From positions 1,054,001 to 1,118,000 of the forward strand of contig NZ_JAHRYQ010000001.1 of the NCBI RefSeq assembly GCF_020622065.1: a stretch of 64,000 nucleotides of DNA, in the 5' to 3' direction. The DNA is from Geothrix sp. (lineage in GTDB: Bacteria; Acidobacteriota; Holophagae; Holophagales; Holophagaceae). The position numbers and the translations under genes are program-made. Positions 51,091-59,773 of this stretch are shown piece after piece. Within the stretch, counting starts at the first letter, position 1. Each line of letters starts with the position of its first letter. The notes beneath the pieces were generated by a model. That model ran no database searches. It was not told the DNA's origin and was given only the letters and a program-made list of their open reading frames with translations.

Positions 51091-53643
51091 ATGTCCCTTG
51101 CGGCCGGCACGACCCTGGGCGCCTACGAGATCGTGGGCGTCCTGGGCGTGGGCGGAATGGGTGAGGTGTTCCGGGCCTGGGATCCGAAGCTGGGCCGCGA
51201 GGTGGCGATCAAGGTCCTGTCTGAGGCCTTCGCGGAGGATCCCGCTCGCCTGCACCGTTTCCAGCGGGAGGCGCACGCGCTGGCCGCCCTGTCCCATCCC
51301 AGCGTCGTGCAGATCTTCGATGTGGGGGAGCACCTGGGGCGCCCCTACCTGGTCATGGAACTGGTGGAAGGGGAGACCCTCCGCCAACGGATGGCCGCCG
51401 GTCCCTTGCCCTGGCGCCAGGCTGCGGAACTGGCCGCGGCCGTGGCGGATGGCTTGGCGGCGGCCCACGCCAAGGGGATCATCCACCGGGACCTCAAGCC
51501 CGAGAACCTGATGCTGACGGTCCACGGCCATGTGAAGATCCTCGATTTCGGGCTGGTGAAACTGCGTGAGGAGCAGACCCTCCCTCCGGGGATGCTGCGG
51601 GCCGTGGGAACCTCGGCGTCGACCGGCGGGCTCACCGAGGCGGGCCTGGTGATGGGCACCGCCGACTACATGAGCCCGGAGCAGGTGCAGGGTCAGGCCG
51701 TGGAGGCCCGCAGCGATCTCTTCAGCCTGGGCGTCATCCTGTGGGAGATGACCACGGGGGGCCACCCCTTCCGCCGCGGCGCCCCGGACGAAACCATGCG
51801 GGCGATCCGGTTGGGCCGGCCCGAGGTGCCCGCCGGCTCGGAACGGCCCCCTTCGCCCCTGGGCCGGATCCTCCGGGTCTGCCTGGCGAAGGAACCCTCC
51901 CAGCGCTTCAAGGGCGCCCTGGACCTCGCGGAGGCCCTGCGGTTTGCCGCCCGGACGGAGCTGGGGCCCCGGCCGGCCTGGGACCTGAGGCCCCGGATTG
52001 AGCTTGGGGCCCGGCGGCGGACGCTGTGGGCGGCCCTGGGGCTGGGCGCATTGGCCACGGCGAGCGGGCTCTATGCCTGGCGCCGGGTGCCGGCCGTGCC
52101 GGTGCCTCTGGCCGCGCCGGCGGCCTCGCGGGCTCCCAGCGTGCTGGCCCTGCCGGCGCGGGTCCTGGGAGCCGACGAGGCCGCCTACCTGACGGACGCC
52201 GTACCCAATTCCCTCTCCACGCTGCTGGCCGGCGTGGAGGGCCTCGACACCAAATCGCCGCCCTCCAGCGTCCAGGTCGACAAGTGGCATGGCGACCTGG
52301 CTCAGATCACCGAGGCCTACCGGGCGGATCACCTCGTGGTCACCACCATCACCAAGCAGGCGAAGCGGTTGATCCTCGATGTGCAGCTGGTGGACACCCG
52401 GACCTGGAAGGTGCGCTGGGGGCACCAGTATCAGGGGACCCAAGCCGCGTACAACGATCTCATGCGGGAGGCGGCCGGAGCGTTGGCCCGCGCGCTCCTG
52501 CGAGAGGAGGCAGGCGGCGCGCCGGTGCTGGCGCGGCCCACCACCAGCTCCGAGGCCGAACTGGCCTTCGGGGAGGGAAAGCACTTCCAGTACCGCTACC
52601 GGGCCCTGCAGCAGGATGATGACTTCAAGCAGGCGGTGGCGGCCTTCGAGAAGGTCTTCCGCCTGGATCCGCATCAGGCGGAGGCCGCCGCCCAGCTGGC
52701 GGTTCTCCACGGCTGGCGCTCCTACCAGCTGGGCCCGACCCCGGCCGGCGAGGCCGAACGGCGGGTCGAGGAAGCCTGGGCCCGACGGGCGCTGCAGGTC
52801 GATCCGCGCTGTGGCATGGCCTGGAGCCTGTTGGGGGCGGTCGAGGTCCAGGCGCGGCGGGAGGATCCTGAGCGGGCCGTGGAACACGCGGTGAAGGGGG
52901 TCTGCCTCGCCCCCAATCAGGCTCAGGTCCACATCACCCTGGCCACCATCGTGTCCGGGCCGGGTTCCGTGGGGCTTTTCATCGCGGGCGGGCGCCGGTC
53001 CATGGAGCTGGATCCCATGGATCTCACGGGGCCGGCCTTCGTGGCCCTGGGGCTGGCCTGGATGGGCCGGGGGGAGGAGTCGCTGGCCATCGTGGAGCGG
53101 GCCCTGCCGAGGGAACCCGGTCATGTGCTCTTCAACGACACGGTCAAGCCCTACGCCTTGATGCGGCTGGGCCGCCTGGAGGAGGCGGAGGCGCAGCTGA
53201 CCCGCTCCGGCCGGCCGCTCCGCGCCAACTCCCGATTCCTGCTGGCGGCCCACCGCGGGCAGGCCGAAGCGGCCCGGGCGCTGGCCGGGCCGCTCCTGGA
53301 TCACTGGCTGGGGCCCAAACCGCGGGCCATCGATCTGGGCAACGCCGTGCTCTTCAATGCCCCGTGCCTGGTGCGGGTGGGCCTCCGAGACGAGGCCTGC
53401 CGGCTGCTTCAGAAGAGCCTGGACATGGGCGCTCCACCGCCCCTGGACTGGCTCCTGATGGATCCCGACATGCAGACGCTCCGCAGCCATCCGCGCTTTC
53501 CCGGCATCCTGCGCGCCACCCGGAAGGCCACGGCCGCCGTGGTGCGCCAGCTCGACCAGGCCAAGGCCCGGGGGGAACTGCCCGACTACCTCTGCGTGCA
53601 ACTGGAAGACCTGCGCCGGAAGCTCGCCGAGGCCTCGGGTTGA
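51091..53643 (+). CDS. Ser/Thr protein kinase with TPR-containing C-terminal half
   Basis: An 850-residue Hanks-type kinase. Kinase domain about 10-280: glycine loop LGVGGMGEV, Lys41, Glu60, HRDLKPEN with Asp134, DFG at 152-154, and MSPEQ in place of APE. A transmembrane helix lies at about 308-328. Residues 340-480 form a FlgO/TolB-N-like module (VLALPARVLG through ALARALLREE), then about eight TPR-like repeats to the end. The topology puts the sensory part outside the cytoplasm. This architecture is common in Acidobacteria. A GGAGG precedes the ATG. Its substrate is not evident. Confidence 0.93.
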   Translation: MSLAAGTTLGAYEIVGVLGVGGMGEVFRAWDPKLGREVAIKVLSEAFAEDPARLHRFQREAHALAALSHPSVVQIFDVGEHLGRPYLVMELVEGETLRQRMAAGPLPWRQAAELAAAVADGLAAAHAKGIIHRDLKPENLMLTVHGHVKILDFGLVKLREEQTLPPGMLRAVGTSASTGGLTEAGLVMGTADYMSPEQVQGQAVEARSDLFSLGVILWEMTTGGHPFRRGAPDETMRAIRLGRPEVPAGSERPPSPLGRILRVCLAKEPSQRFKGALDLAEALRFAARTELGPRPAWDLRPRIELGARRRTLWAALGLGALATASGLYAWRRVPAVPVPLAAPAASRAPSVLALPARVLGADEAAYLTDAVPNSLSTLLAGVEGLDTKSPPSSVQVDKWHGDLAQITEAYRADHLVVTTITKQAKRLILDVQLVDTRTWKVRWGHQYQGTQAAYNDLMREAAGALARALLREEAGGAPVLARPTTSSEAELAFGEGKHFQYRYRALQQDDDFKQAVAAFEKVFRLDPHQAEAAAQLAVLHGWRSYQLGPTPAGEAERRVEEAWARRALQVDPRCGMAWSLLGAVEVQARREDPERAVEHAVKGVCLAPNQAQVHITLATIVSGPGSVGLFIAGGRRSMELDPMDLTGPAFVALGLAWMGRGEESLAIVERALPREPGHVLFNDTVKPYALMRLGRLEEAEAQLTRSGRPLRANSRFLLAAHRGQAEAARALAGPLLDHWLGPKPRAIDLGNAVLFNAPCLVRVGLRDEACRLLQKSLDMGAPPPLDWLLMDPDMQTLRSHPRFPGILRATRKATAAVVRQLDQAKARGELPDYLCVQLEDLRRKLAEASG

Positions 53644-53655
53644 GCCCCGAACGCA

Positions 53656-53681
53656 GCGCGCCCCGCCGCAGCGGGGCGCGC
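53656..53681. terminator. GC-rich hairpin between convergent genes
   Basis: GCGCGCCCCGC (53656-53666) and GCGGGGCGCGC (53671-53681) form a perfect 11-bp stem with a 4-base loop, just after the kinase stop and before the end of the convergent secreted-protein gene. No T-run follows on either strand, so termination strength is uncertain. Confidence 0.5.
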
Positions 53682-53698
53682 CCTGGTTCAGACGGGAT

Positions 53699-54259
53699 TC
53701 ACCGGCGCCGGAGCACCTGGTCGAGCGTGGCCGCGCCCCGCGCGGTACCGCGCTGCATGGGCGAGATCTCGATGGGGCCGATGGTGCCCTTCAGCTCGGG
53801 ATCGAGGATCTTCGGATTGATCATCAGCTCCCAGTTGGTGGCCGAGCCCAGGGCCAGGGCGCAGCCGTTCTTCAGCGCCTCGGGGCGGGTCCCGAAGGCC
53901 GCGACGGTGCCGTTGAGGCGCTGGACCAGGGCCGTGGCATGAGGGGAGCCATCGCGGATGAGCGGATCATTCGGCATGAGGGCGAGCAGTTCGACGCCCC
54001 GCTGGAGGATGGTTGTCCCGGCCGCCCCCACCTGCATGGGATGCCGCACATCGACCACCGTGAGGACGGAGCCGTTGGGCAGGGCGCGCTCGAGATCCGC
54101 CACCTGGGTGCGGCTCCGGCCGTAATCGCAGACCACGCCGTAGTGGATCTTGCCTTGGTAGATCAGGTTCGCGGCCTTCACCACCGGACCGAAATCCTCG
54201 GCGACGAGGGCGGTGGAGAGGGCTGCCAGGGCGACCAGCGCATGGGTGGGGCGGAACAT
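53699..54259 (-). CDS. Secreted protein of unknown function
   Basis: A 186-residue protein with a signal peptide (RPTHALVALAALSTALVA). The mature part alternates strands and helices (VKAANLIYQGKIHYGVVCDYG; GSVLTVVDVRHPMQ; GVELLALMPNDPLIR), somewhat like half of a periplasmic substrate-binding fold or the YfiR/DUF4154 family, but no family can be named with certainty. Ends in LDQVLRRR. GGAGG precedes the ATG. It lies between the kinase and the winged-helix regulator, convergent with the former and divergent from the latter. Confidence 0.75.
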   Translation of the reverse strand: MFRPTHALVALAALSTALVAEDFGPVVKAANLIYQGKIHYGVVCDYGRSRTQVADLERALPNGSVLTVVDVRHPMQVGAAGTTILQRGVELLALMPNDPLIRDGSPHATALVQRLNGTVAAFGTRPEALKNGCALALGSATNWELMINPKILDPELKGTIGPIEISPMQRGTARGAATLDQVLRRR

Positions 54260-54519
54260 GGAACACCTCCGTGAAAGGGCCCGGTCGGGCCGGGTGGTGC
54301 CGAGCCAGGGGCTGCGGCGGAGGTCAACCTGGCCCGGGGCACCTCACCGCGCCATGACCGCTGGCTGAAATCCGAAATGCTGACTCACGGCGAGTTGGAA
54401 GACCGCTTTTTTCCATGGATGAGCGGGTGGGTGCCCCCGTTAGCCGACCGTTAGCTCGGGGATGGCGCTTGAAGATGACCTTGGAGGCACCATACTTTCT
54501 CCACCCCCAAGGGGTAGCT

Positions 54520-55476
54520 ATGGCCCGCTTGGCTTTTGGCGACTTTGAGCTGGACCCGACCTCCGGCGAGCTCTGGAAGGCCGGGGCGTGCCTGCGCATC
54601 CAGGAACAGCCGCTCAAGCTCCTGCTCTGCCTGCTGGAGCGGCCGGGGCAGCTGGTGGGGCGCGAGGAACTCCAGAAGCGGGTCTGGACCGGCGGCATCC
54701 ATGTGGGGTTCGAGGATGGCCTCAATGCGGCCGCCTGGCGGCTCCGGCAGGCCCTCGGAGACTCCGCCGAGCGGCCCCAGTTCATCGAAACCGTGCCTCG
54801 GAAGGGCTACCGCTTCGTGGGCCGGGTGACGCCATTGCCCGGGAGCCCCCGTCCCCCCTCGGCCTCCTTTCCCATGCCGGTCTACCGGCCAGACTCAGGC
54901 TGGGCCCCGCGTCCGGCCCTGCCTGCCCGCCGGGGGTGGGAGGCGGTGAAGGACCTGGGGCGGAGCCTGGGCAAAGCCTGGATGGCGGGGGCGCTGGGCC
55001 TCGTCCTGCTGGGCGCGGGAGCCCTCGTCTGGGGTGCCTTCCGCACCCGGACACTGACGGTGGCCCTCACGCCCCTGGTGAATGGGACCGGGGATCTGGC
55101 CGTGGATTATTTCGCCTCGGCCCTGGGTCGTCAGGTGGCCCAGGATCTGGCAGCCACCCGGGAGTTGCGGGTTCTCCCGGCAGAGTCATCCGGTCCCCGG
55201 GGCGCACAGGCAGCCGACCTGGTGCTGACCTGGACCCTGGCCCGGGATGCCCAGGGCTATCGGATCGCCGTGCACCTGACCAGGCGGGGCGGGCAGGGCC
55301 TGGGGGATCAGGTCTTTCTCTCCAGCCCTGAGAACCTCCACGAGGCACACCAGGGGATCGCCACCTATCTCGTGGGCCAGGCGTTGGGCCGGGCGTCGGA
55401 CCGGGCGCTGCCCCCGCAGGGGGCCGAGCCCATCCCGGCGGCCGGAGCCGCCGCCGGAAGCCAGGGGAGGCCCTGA
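54520..55476 (+). CDS. CadC-like winged-helix membrane regulator
   Basis: A 318-residue protein. The N-terminal OmpR-type winged helix (1-100: FGDFELDPTSGELWKAG, LLCLLERPGQLVGREEL, RQALGDSAERPQFIETVPRKGYRFVG) is of the form abundant in Acidobacteria. A linker leads to one transmembrane helix (about 163-182) and a C-terminal FlgO/TolB-N-like domain (about 190-300: VALTPLVNGTGDLAVDYFASALG). So it probably senses outside the cytoplasm and binds DNA inside. The frame is open from 54415, but AAGGGG five bases before the ATG at 54520 decides the start. Confidence 0.88.
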   Translation: MARLAFGDFELDPTSGELWKAGACLRIQEQPLKLLLCLLERPGQLVGREELQKRVWTGGIHVGFEDGLNAAAWRLRQALGDSAERPQFIETVPRKGYRFVGRVTPLPGSPRPPSASFPMPVYRPDSGWAPRPALPARRGWEAVKDLGRSLGKAWMAGALGLVLLGAGALVWGAFRTRTLTVALTPLVNGTGDLAVDYFASALGRQVAQDLAATRELRVLPAESSGPRGAQAADLVLTWTLARDAQGYRIAVHLTRRGGQGLGDQVFLSSPENLHEAHQGIATYLVGQALGRASDRALPPQGAEPIPAAGAAAGSQGRP

Positions 55477-55532
55477 AAAGAGCCTAGACTGGCGGAGAGG
55501 TGCCTTCCCTTCCCGGAGTTCCGTCGCCTGCC

Positions 55533-56339
55533 ATGACCCTTCGACGATATTCCCTCTTCCTGCCGGGTCTTCTGCTCGTCGCGGGCCTGCGGGCGCAGGA
55601 GGCGCGCGACGCTTCGATCTTCCTTCGGTACCTCGCGCTGAACGGCACGGTGGAGCAGGCGGGCCGCGCCGTGGCCGCGCGCCGCTTCGGGGAGGCGCAG
55701 CGGCTGTTGGAACCCTGCCTGGCCAAGGTGCCGGAGCACTTCGAGGCCCATTTCCTCCTGGCCCAGATGGCCTACGAGGCGAAGGATTTCGCCGGGGCGC
55801 TGGGGCACCTCGAGGTCGCCCGGCAGAGCCTGGCGGAACTGGATCGCCTCTACCGCGACGAGACGGCGGCCATGAAGGCCCAGGTGGAGGCGGAAGAGCA
55901 GGCCATGCGGACCAGCCTGGACAACCTCTATTCCCGGGGCGCCGACCCCAGCGGCTGCACGGCTCCGCTGTTCCGCAGCAAGCAGAACGCGCTGGACTAC
56001 TACGAGGCGAGGAAGGGGCATCTCCACGACCGGGAGAATCCCTTCGCCTTCCCCGCGGAGTACGCCTTCCTGCATGGGAACTGCCTCTACCGTCTGGGTC
56101 GCCGGGATGAGGCGCTGGATCAGTACCGGCAGGCCGTGCAGAAGGATCCCGCCCACGCGGGCGCCTGGAACAACCTCATCAGCCTGCAGTGGGAGGCCAA
56201 GGCCCATGCCCAGGCCCGGGCTGACCTGGATCGTGCCGAGGCCGGCCACATCACCATCCGTCCCGACCTGAAGCAGGCCGTCCTCGCAGCCGCGGCCCAA
56301 GTCTCCGCCCAGGCCGCGGACACTCAGCCGCCGAGGTAA
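55533..56339 (+). CDS. Secreted TPR protein
   Basis: A 268-residue protein with a signal peptide (TLRRYSLFLPGLLLVAGLRA). TPR-like repeats lie at the start of the mature part (AARRFGEAQRLLEPCLAKVPEHFEAHFLLAQMAYEAKDFAGAL) and near the C-terminus (GNCLYRLGRRDEALDQYRQAVQKDPAHAGAWNNL). Between them is a charged helical region with CTAPLFRSKQNALDYY. The ATG at 55533 was preferred to a GTG at 55500 because it starts the signal peptide. It follows the winged-helix regulator by 56 bases and may be cotranscribed. Confidence 0.8.
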   Translation: MTLRRYSLFLPGLLLVAGLRAQEARDASIFLRYLALNGTVEQAGRAVAARRFGEAQRLLEPCLAKVPEHFEAHFLLAQMAYEAKDFAGALGHLEVARQSLAELDRLYRDETAAMKAQVEAEEQAMRTSLDNLYSRGADPSGCTAPLFRSKQNALDYYEARKGHLHDRENPFAFPAEYAFLHGNCLYRLGRRDEALDQYRQAVQKDPAHAGAWNNLISLQWEAKAHAQARADLDRAEAGHITIRPDLKQAVLAAAAQVSAQAADTQPPR

Positions 56340-56552
56340 GCCGGCGCCTCCATCGATTTGAAGCGTGGCTCCCGTCGTTTTGAATGGGTCGAGGGGTGGC
56401 TCAGGAACCGCTCCGTTCCATCCTCCAGCAGTCCATCGCCTCGAACGACTGATCTCGTTGGGCTTGAGTCGACATGGAGAGGCCGCATCTTCGTCGGCAT
56501 GCACCTTGATTGGAAAGGTGGAGCCCCGCTCAGGGACCCCAGGAGGCATTCC

Positions 56553-56705
56553 ATGCTCGTGCTCTTGATCGTCATTCTGCTCCTGATGTCCCTCGGCAGC
56601 CTTCCCACTTGGCCCCACAGCAAGCAATGGGGCTATTTCCCGAGCAGTGGCCTGGGCCTGGTCGTGGTGGTGCTCCTCGTCCTGCTGGTCCTGGGCCGGG
56701 TCTAG
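56553..56705 (+). CDS. DUF3309 small membrane protein
   Basis: A 50-residue protein with two hydrophobic segments (LVLLIVILLLMSLGSL and GLGLVVVVLLVLLVLGRV) around the family signature PTWPHSKQWGYFPSSG. This is the complete DUF3309 family pattern; function unknown. AGGAGG six bases before the ATG makes translation very likely. The 210 bases upstream, after the TPR gene, hold no other feature that I can support. Confidence 0.88.
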   Translation: MLVLLIVILLLMSLGSLPTWPHSKQWGYFPSSGLGLVVVVLLVLLVLGRV

Positions 56706-56817
56706 ACCGACGGCTCGGCTGGGCGCCCAGGAGTGATCCGGGGCCGCCCTCCCCGACCCGCTCCCCGAATGTCTCCCCCGTCCTGGGCTCCAGGGTCGAA
56801 ACCGAGGTGAAACCGCC

Positions 56818-56991
56818 ATGTCATTCGGACTTTACGCAATGGGCTTTGCCATCGTCATCGCCGGGCTCATCTACGGCGCTGCGTTGATGCATGTGCCCGG
56901 CCAATGGATCGCCGTCGGGGCCATCGTGATGCTGGGAGTCGGCATCCTGACCGGCGTCAAGGCCACGCGCCAGAAGGATCCACCGGCCTAG
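56818..56991 (+). CDS. Small two-helix membrane protein
   Basis: A 57-residue protein with two transmembrane segments (LYAMGFAIVIAGLIYGAALM and WIAVGAIVMLGVGILTGV) and a short basic tail. GAGGTG lies eight bases before the ATG. No family was recognised. It lies about 110 bases after the DUF3309 gene on the same strand; the two may form a small stress-related unit, which is a guess. Confidence 0.7.
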   Translation: MSFGLYAMGFAIVIAGLIYGAALMHVPGQWIAVGAIVMLGVGILTGVKATRQKDPPA

Positions 56992-57001
56992 AAAGCCACT
57001 C

Positions 57002-57406
57002 TCAGGGCTGCGGCCGCTCCAGCAGGATGCCTGGCCTGGGGGACGGCGGCTTGTAGTAGGCGAGGCGACCCGGAATGCAGGACAGGATGGCGCCTGGCCC
57101 ATGCAGGCAGACCAGGCGCAGCGCCTCACGGAGCGGCAGCTCCCGGCCATCGGCCTTCAGGCCATCGGCGATCACATGGCAGGTCGGGCCCGCGCCCCGG
57201 GCCGTGAGGAGCTTTTCCAGTTCCTCGGGAAAGTCCTGCGGCCCCGGCACCTCGATGGCGAATTCCGGCAGGCAGGGCAGGCCGCGGCTCAGCTGGACGA
57301 GAGCCTCCTTGCGCCGCTTGGGCTGGGCGAGGAACTGGGTGAACCGGGCCCGCTTCTCCGAGGGGAGGAAGGCCTTGGCGAATGCTTCTTCGTGATCCGT
57401 GGACAC
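57002..57406 (-). CDS. Hypothetical protein
   Basis: A 134-residue soluble protein from a GTG start with GGAG six bases upstream. Residues 1-45 are helical and basic (AFLPSEKRARFTQFLAQPKRRKEAL). The second half contains HVIADGLKADGRELPLREAL and CLHGPGAILSCIPGRLAYYKP, with two cysteines and several glycines that suggest a ligand pocket. No family was recognised. It is convergent with the small membrane protein gene, ten bases apart. Confidence 0.65.
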   Translation of the reverse strand: MSTDHEEAFAKAFLPSEKRARFTQFLAQPKRRKEALVQLSRGLPCLPEFAIEVPGPQDFPEELEKLLTARGAGPTCHVIADGLKADGRELPLREALRLVCLHGPGAILSCIPGRLAYYKPPSPRPGILLERPQP

Positions 57407-57488
57407 CGGCGACTCCTGCAGGAAGACCTTAACCGCATCGAGCGCCGAGCGCGGCGGACCTCAGACCACCCGGGACGGCCGTCCCGCC

Positions 57489-57848
57489 TCAGTTCGGCGG
57501 AATGGGCAGGCCGTGCTGGCGGAGGAAGCTGAGCTTGTCCCAGTAGCCGCGCTGGAAGACGATCAGCCCGCCGACCACGCGGAAGAAGCCGCAGCCCCGC
57601 AGGCCCAGGGGATCGCGCCATTCGAGGATGGCCCACTCGCCGTCCTCGAAGAGGTTCTCCACGAGGCAGACCATCTCCGCGGCGGCGAACTCCCGGGCGA
57701 ACATGGCGTGGATCGCCTCCCGGCCCTCCACCGGGGATTCCGCCACCTGGTGGTTCACTGCGTCCGTGTGGTACATCGCGGCCAGGGCATCGGCATCACC
57801 GCGGTTGAAGGCCTCGACCCAGGCGGCCACGCGGGTCTTCGGCCTCAT
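57489..57848 (-). CDS. NTF2-like (SnoaL-type) protein
   Basis: A 119-residue cone-shaped alpha+beta fold protein. AAWVEAFNRGDADALAAMYHTDAVNHQ, GREAIHAMFAREF, GEWAILEWRDP and GLRGCGFFRVVGGLIVFQRGYWDKLSFL are typical of the SnoaL/limonene-epoxide-hydrolase-like superfamily. A role as hydrolase or binding protein cannot be decided. The ATG at 57848 has GGAGGTG just upstream and overlaps the TGA of the next NTF2-like gene (ATGA), so the two are coupled. Confidence 0.87.
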   Translation of the reverse strand: MRPKTRVAAWVEAFNRGDADALAAMYHTDAVNHQVAESPVEGREAIHAMFAREFAAAEMVCLVENLFEDGEWAILEWRDPLGLRGCGFFRVVGGLIVFQRGYWDKLSFLRQHGLPIPPN

Positions 57849-58360
57849 CGCACCACCTCCGGCGGGCCCATTCGCCGGGGCGGGTGGTTCGGATTGTCCA
57901 TGTCGGACACGATGAGCCACCGGCCTCCCGCGCCGCGCCGGAGGGTCAGCACGAACTTGCCGGCGTCGGGCGCTCCGGCCCGGTGGGTGAAGCCGCCGAG
58001 GATGTAGCCGAGGGATCCATCCGTGGCGTAGGCCAGGGCGCGCAGGGACAGCGCCCCGCCTGCATCGGCGTAGGCCTCCCGGATCGCGGCCCGGCCGCGG
58101 ACCGGCGCCTTGCCCTGGGCCAGGACGAATCCGTCCTCGGCGAAGAGGTCGGCCAGGGCTGTGGCGTCGCGGCGCTGCCAGGCGGTCTCGTAGTCGCGCA
58201 GCACGCGGTCGAGGTCTGGCGGCAGCGCCACGGAGGGCAGGGAGGCCGCCGTGGCCGTGGGCGCAGGGGCGGGTACGGAGGCTTGCGCGAAGATGTGGTC
58301 TGCGGTGATGGCTAGGGTCAGGACCAGAGGCAGGACGGAGGATCGGTTCAGGCGGTGCAT
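57845..58360 (-). CDS. Secreted NTF2-like (DUF4440-type) protein
   Basis: A 171-residue protein with a signal peptide (RSSVLPLVLTLAITADHIFA) and an Ala/Pro-rich linker, then an NTF2-like domain: VLRDYETAWQRRDATALADLFAEDGFVL, GRAAIREAYADAGG, GYILGGFTHRAG and KFVLTLRRGAGGRWLIVSDMDNP. The family includes DUF4440 and SgcJ/EcaC-like proteins of unknown activity. It is upstream of, and overlaps by four bases with, a cytoplasmic NTF2-like gene. Confidence 0.85.
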   Translation of the reverse strand: MHRLNRSSVLPLVLTLAITADHIFAQASVPAPAPTATAASLPSVALPPDLDRVLRDYETAWQRRDATALADLFAEDGFVLAQGKAPVRGRAAIREAYADAGGALSLRALAYATDGSLGYILGGFTHRAGAPDAGKFVLTLRRGAGGRWLIVSDMDNPNHPPRRMGPPEVVR

Positions 58361-58444
58361 GAAGGTCTCCGGCGGGCTGGGTGGAGCTCTGGGGATAAAG
58401 TAGCCGAATCGTCCCGCAGGACGAAGGCTACCGATCCCGGCCAT

Positions 58445-58990
58445 TCAGAGCCCTGCGGGACTGGGCGCGGGCCGCCCCGGGCGGAGGCGGCGTGCCAGGG
58501 CGGGAAGCAGCAGCATGGCCGCGAGGATGATCCACACGGTGGCTTCGGGATGCTTCAGCCAGGCGTGGAGGCGCAGGGTGGCGAGGGCCACCACGGCGTA
58601 GTAGAGCAGGTCGCCCGCGATGGCGATGGCCCAGCCCGTCAGGAAACCGTGACCCGCGGCCAGGGCTGCGCTGCGGCCCGTCATGGGATCCACCCCGAAG
58701 GCCACCATGACGAGGGTGATGGGCCCCAGGCCCGGGCCGCCGATCTGGGCTGCGCTGCGGGCCATGGCCGCTTTCAGCGCGGCGCCGAACCGGGCCAGGA
58801 AGGGGCTGCGCTGGGCGAGGAACACCAGTCCCCGGAGCACGGGCTCGAAGGCCAGGGCCAGGATCAGGTCCGACGCGAGGTACAGCCCCGCCGTCAGTCC
58901 CCAGCCCAGCCCCTTCGACTGGGCCAGCAACACCCCCGCCGGGATCCCGCCCCCGATGGGAAGCAGGAAGAGGAGGAGGACCGCGAGCAT
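58445..58990 (-). CDS. Integral membrane protein of unknown family
   Basis: A 181-residue protein with four to five hydrophobic segments (LAVLLLFLLPIGGGIPAGVLLAQ; GLTAGLYLASDLILALAFEPVL; LGPITLVMVAFG; GWAIAIAGDLLYYAVVALATL; TVWIILAAMLLLPALA). The order SDLILALAFEP and GGPGLGPITL with FGVDPMTGR suggests a small transporter-like family, but none is named. Starts at an ATG without a clear Shine-Dalgarno and lies 85 bases upstream of the secreted NTF2-like gene on the same strand. Confidence 0.7.
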   Translation of the reverse strand: MLAVLLLFLLPIGGGIPAGVLLAQSKGLGWGLTAGLYLASDLILALAFEPVLRGLVFLAQRSPFLARFGAALKAAMARSAAQIGGPGLGPITLVMVAFGVDPMTGRSAALAAGHGFLTGWAIAIAGDLLYYAVVALATLRLHAWLKHPEATVWIILAAMLLLPALARRLRPGRPAPSPAGL

Positions 58991-59049
58991 GAACCCATGC
59001 TACCCGGGCCGGGACCAGCACCCGGGGGCCGCTCGGGGTAGATCAAGCT

Positions 59050-59274
59050 TCAGCTCTTGATGCGCCGGGGATCCATGGACCTCGGATAGGTCCGCTCCTC
59101 CTGGATCTGGCCGTCTTCCTTGTGGATCTTCACCGAGCCCGCATGCTGCTGCATGTAGACCCGCGTCTGTCCAATGGCCTCGGCCTTGGTCGCCGCGTGG
59201 ACGACGGGCCGGCGGCCGCCCTCAGGCTTGAGGGCCCAGGCGTTTCCTTCCTTGGCGAGGTGATAATTTTTCAT
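59050..59274 (-). CDS. DUF2188 family protein
   Basis: A 74-residue protein with the DUF2188 pattern: YHLAKEGNAWALKPEGGRRPVVHAATKAEAI in the first half and GSVKIHKEDGQIQEERTYP in the second. Members are small soluble proteins, sometimes linked to stress; function unknown. GGAGG lies five bases before the ATG. Possibly the first gene of the leftward run ending at the NTF2-like pair. Confidence 0.87.
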   Translation of the reverse strand: MKNYHLAKEGNAWALKPEGGRRPVVHAATKAEAIGQTRVYMQQHAGSVKIHKEDGQIQEERTYPRSMDPRRIKS

Positions 59275-59349
59275 ATCGCCCTCCTCGTGTGGCGTTCGCC
59301 GATGCCTAACATAGGCTTTTCGTGCTGCTTCACCAAGGAATGGAGGCCT

Positions 59350-59751
59350 TCATGACGGGGATCTTCCGAAAAGAGCGCTCAGGAAAGCCCTGGTGTAGCT
59401 CTGATCGCCCTCCATGGGGCAGTTCATGATGAGCAGGCCCGCGATCACTGCGAACGGAATGAGGAACGAAAACACGAACCGATGCCTCCGGGAAGCCTTG
59501 GCCCTGAAGAGGATGATTTGGGTTGGGGCCTGATACAGCGTGGACCCGACCAGCACGGGGCCGATGAAGAAGATGGCGTAGATCGCGCCACCCAGGCCCA
59601 TGGGGATGTGGAGGATCTTCCACGAAAGCCAGACGAACCAGACCTTGTGGAATAGCAGCGAGAACAGAACGCACGCGATGACGCCCGTGAAGAACCAGCC
59701 CACGGCGCCCCGTGGGTTGGATGGGTAGGACTGAGGTGCGCTGGAACTCAT
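59350..59751 (-). CDS. Small membrane protein
   Basis: A 133-residue protein with three to four hydrophobic segments (GWFFTGVIACVLFSLLFH; FVWLSWKILHIPMGLGGAIYAIFFIGPVL; FVFSFLIPFAVIAGLLIM). The N-terminus is soluble (SSSAPQSYPSNPRG). No family was recognised. The frame is open upstream to 59886 through the SRPBCC gene, but the ATG at 59751, just after that gene, is preferred. Weak Shine-Dalgarno. Confidence 0.65.
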   Translation of the reverse strand: MSSSAPQSYPSNPRGAVGWFFTGVIACVLFSLLFHKVWFVWLSWKILHIPMGLGGAIYAIFFIGPVLVGSTLYQAPTQIILFRAKASRRHRFVFSFLIPFAVIAGLLIMNCPMEGDQSYTRAFLSALFGRSPS

Positions 59752-59773
59752 GGGGGAGCCTGTCGAGTGGGGG

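Noticed and set aside
49321-53601. 1426-codon minus-strand frame opposite the kinase and alcohol dehydrogenase
   Set aside because: Only its last 170 codons match a family (GNAT). The rest is the antisense of the kinase and dehydrogenase genes with shadow-like composition, so the gene was started at 49830.
53656-53681. Treating the GC-rich hairpin after the kinase as a proven terminator
   Set aside because: The stem is perfect but there is no T-run on either strand, so it is listed only as a candidate.
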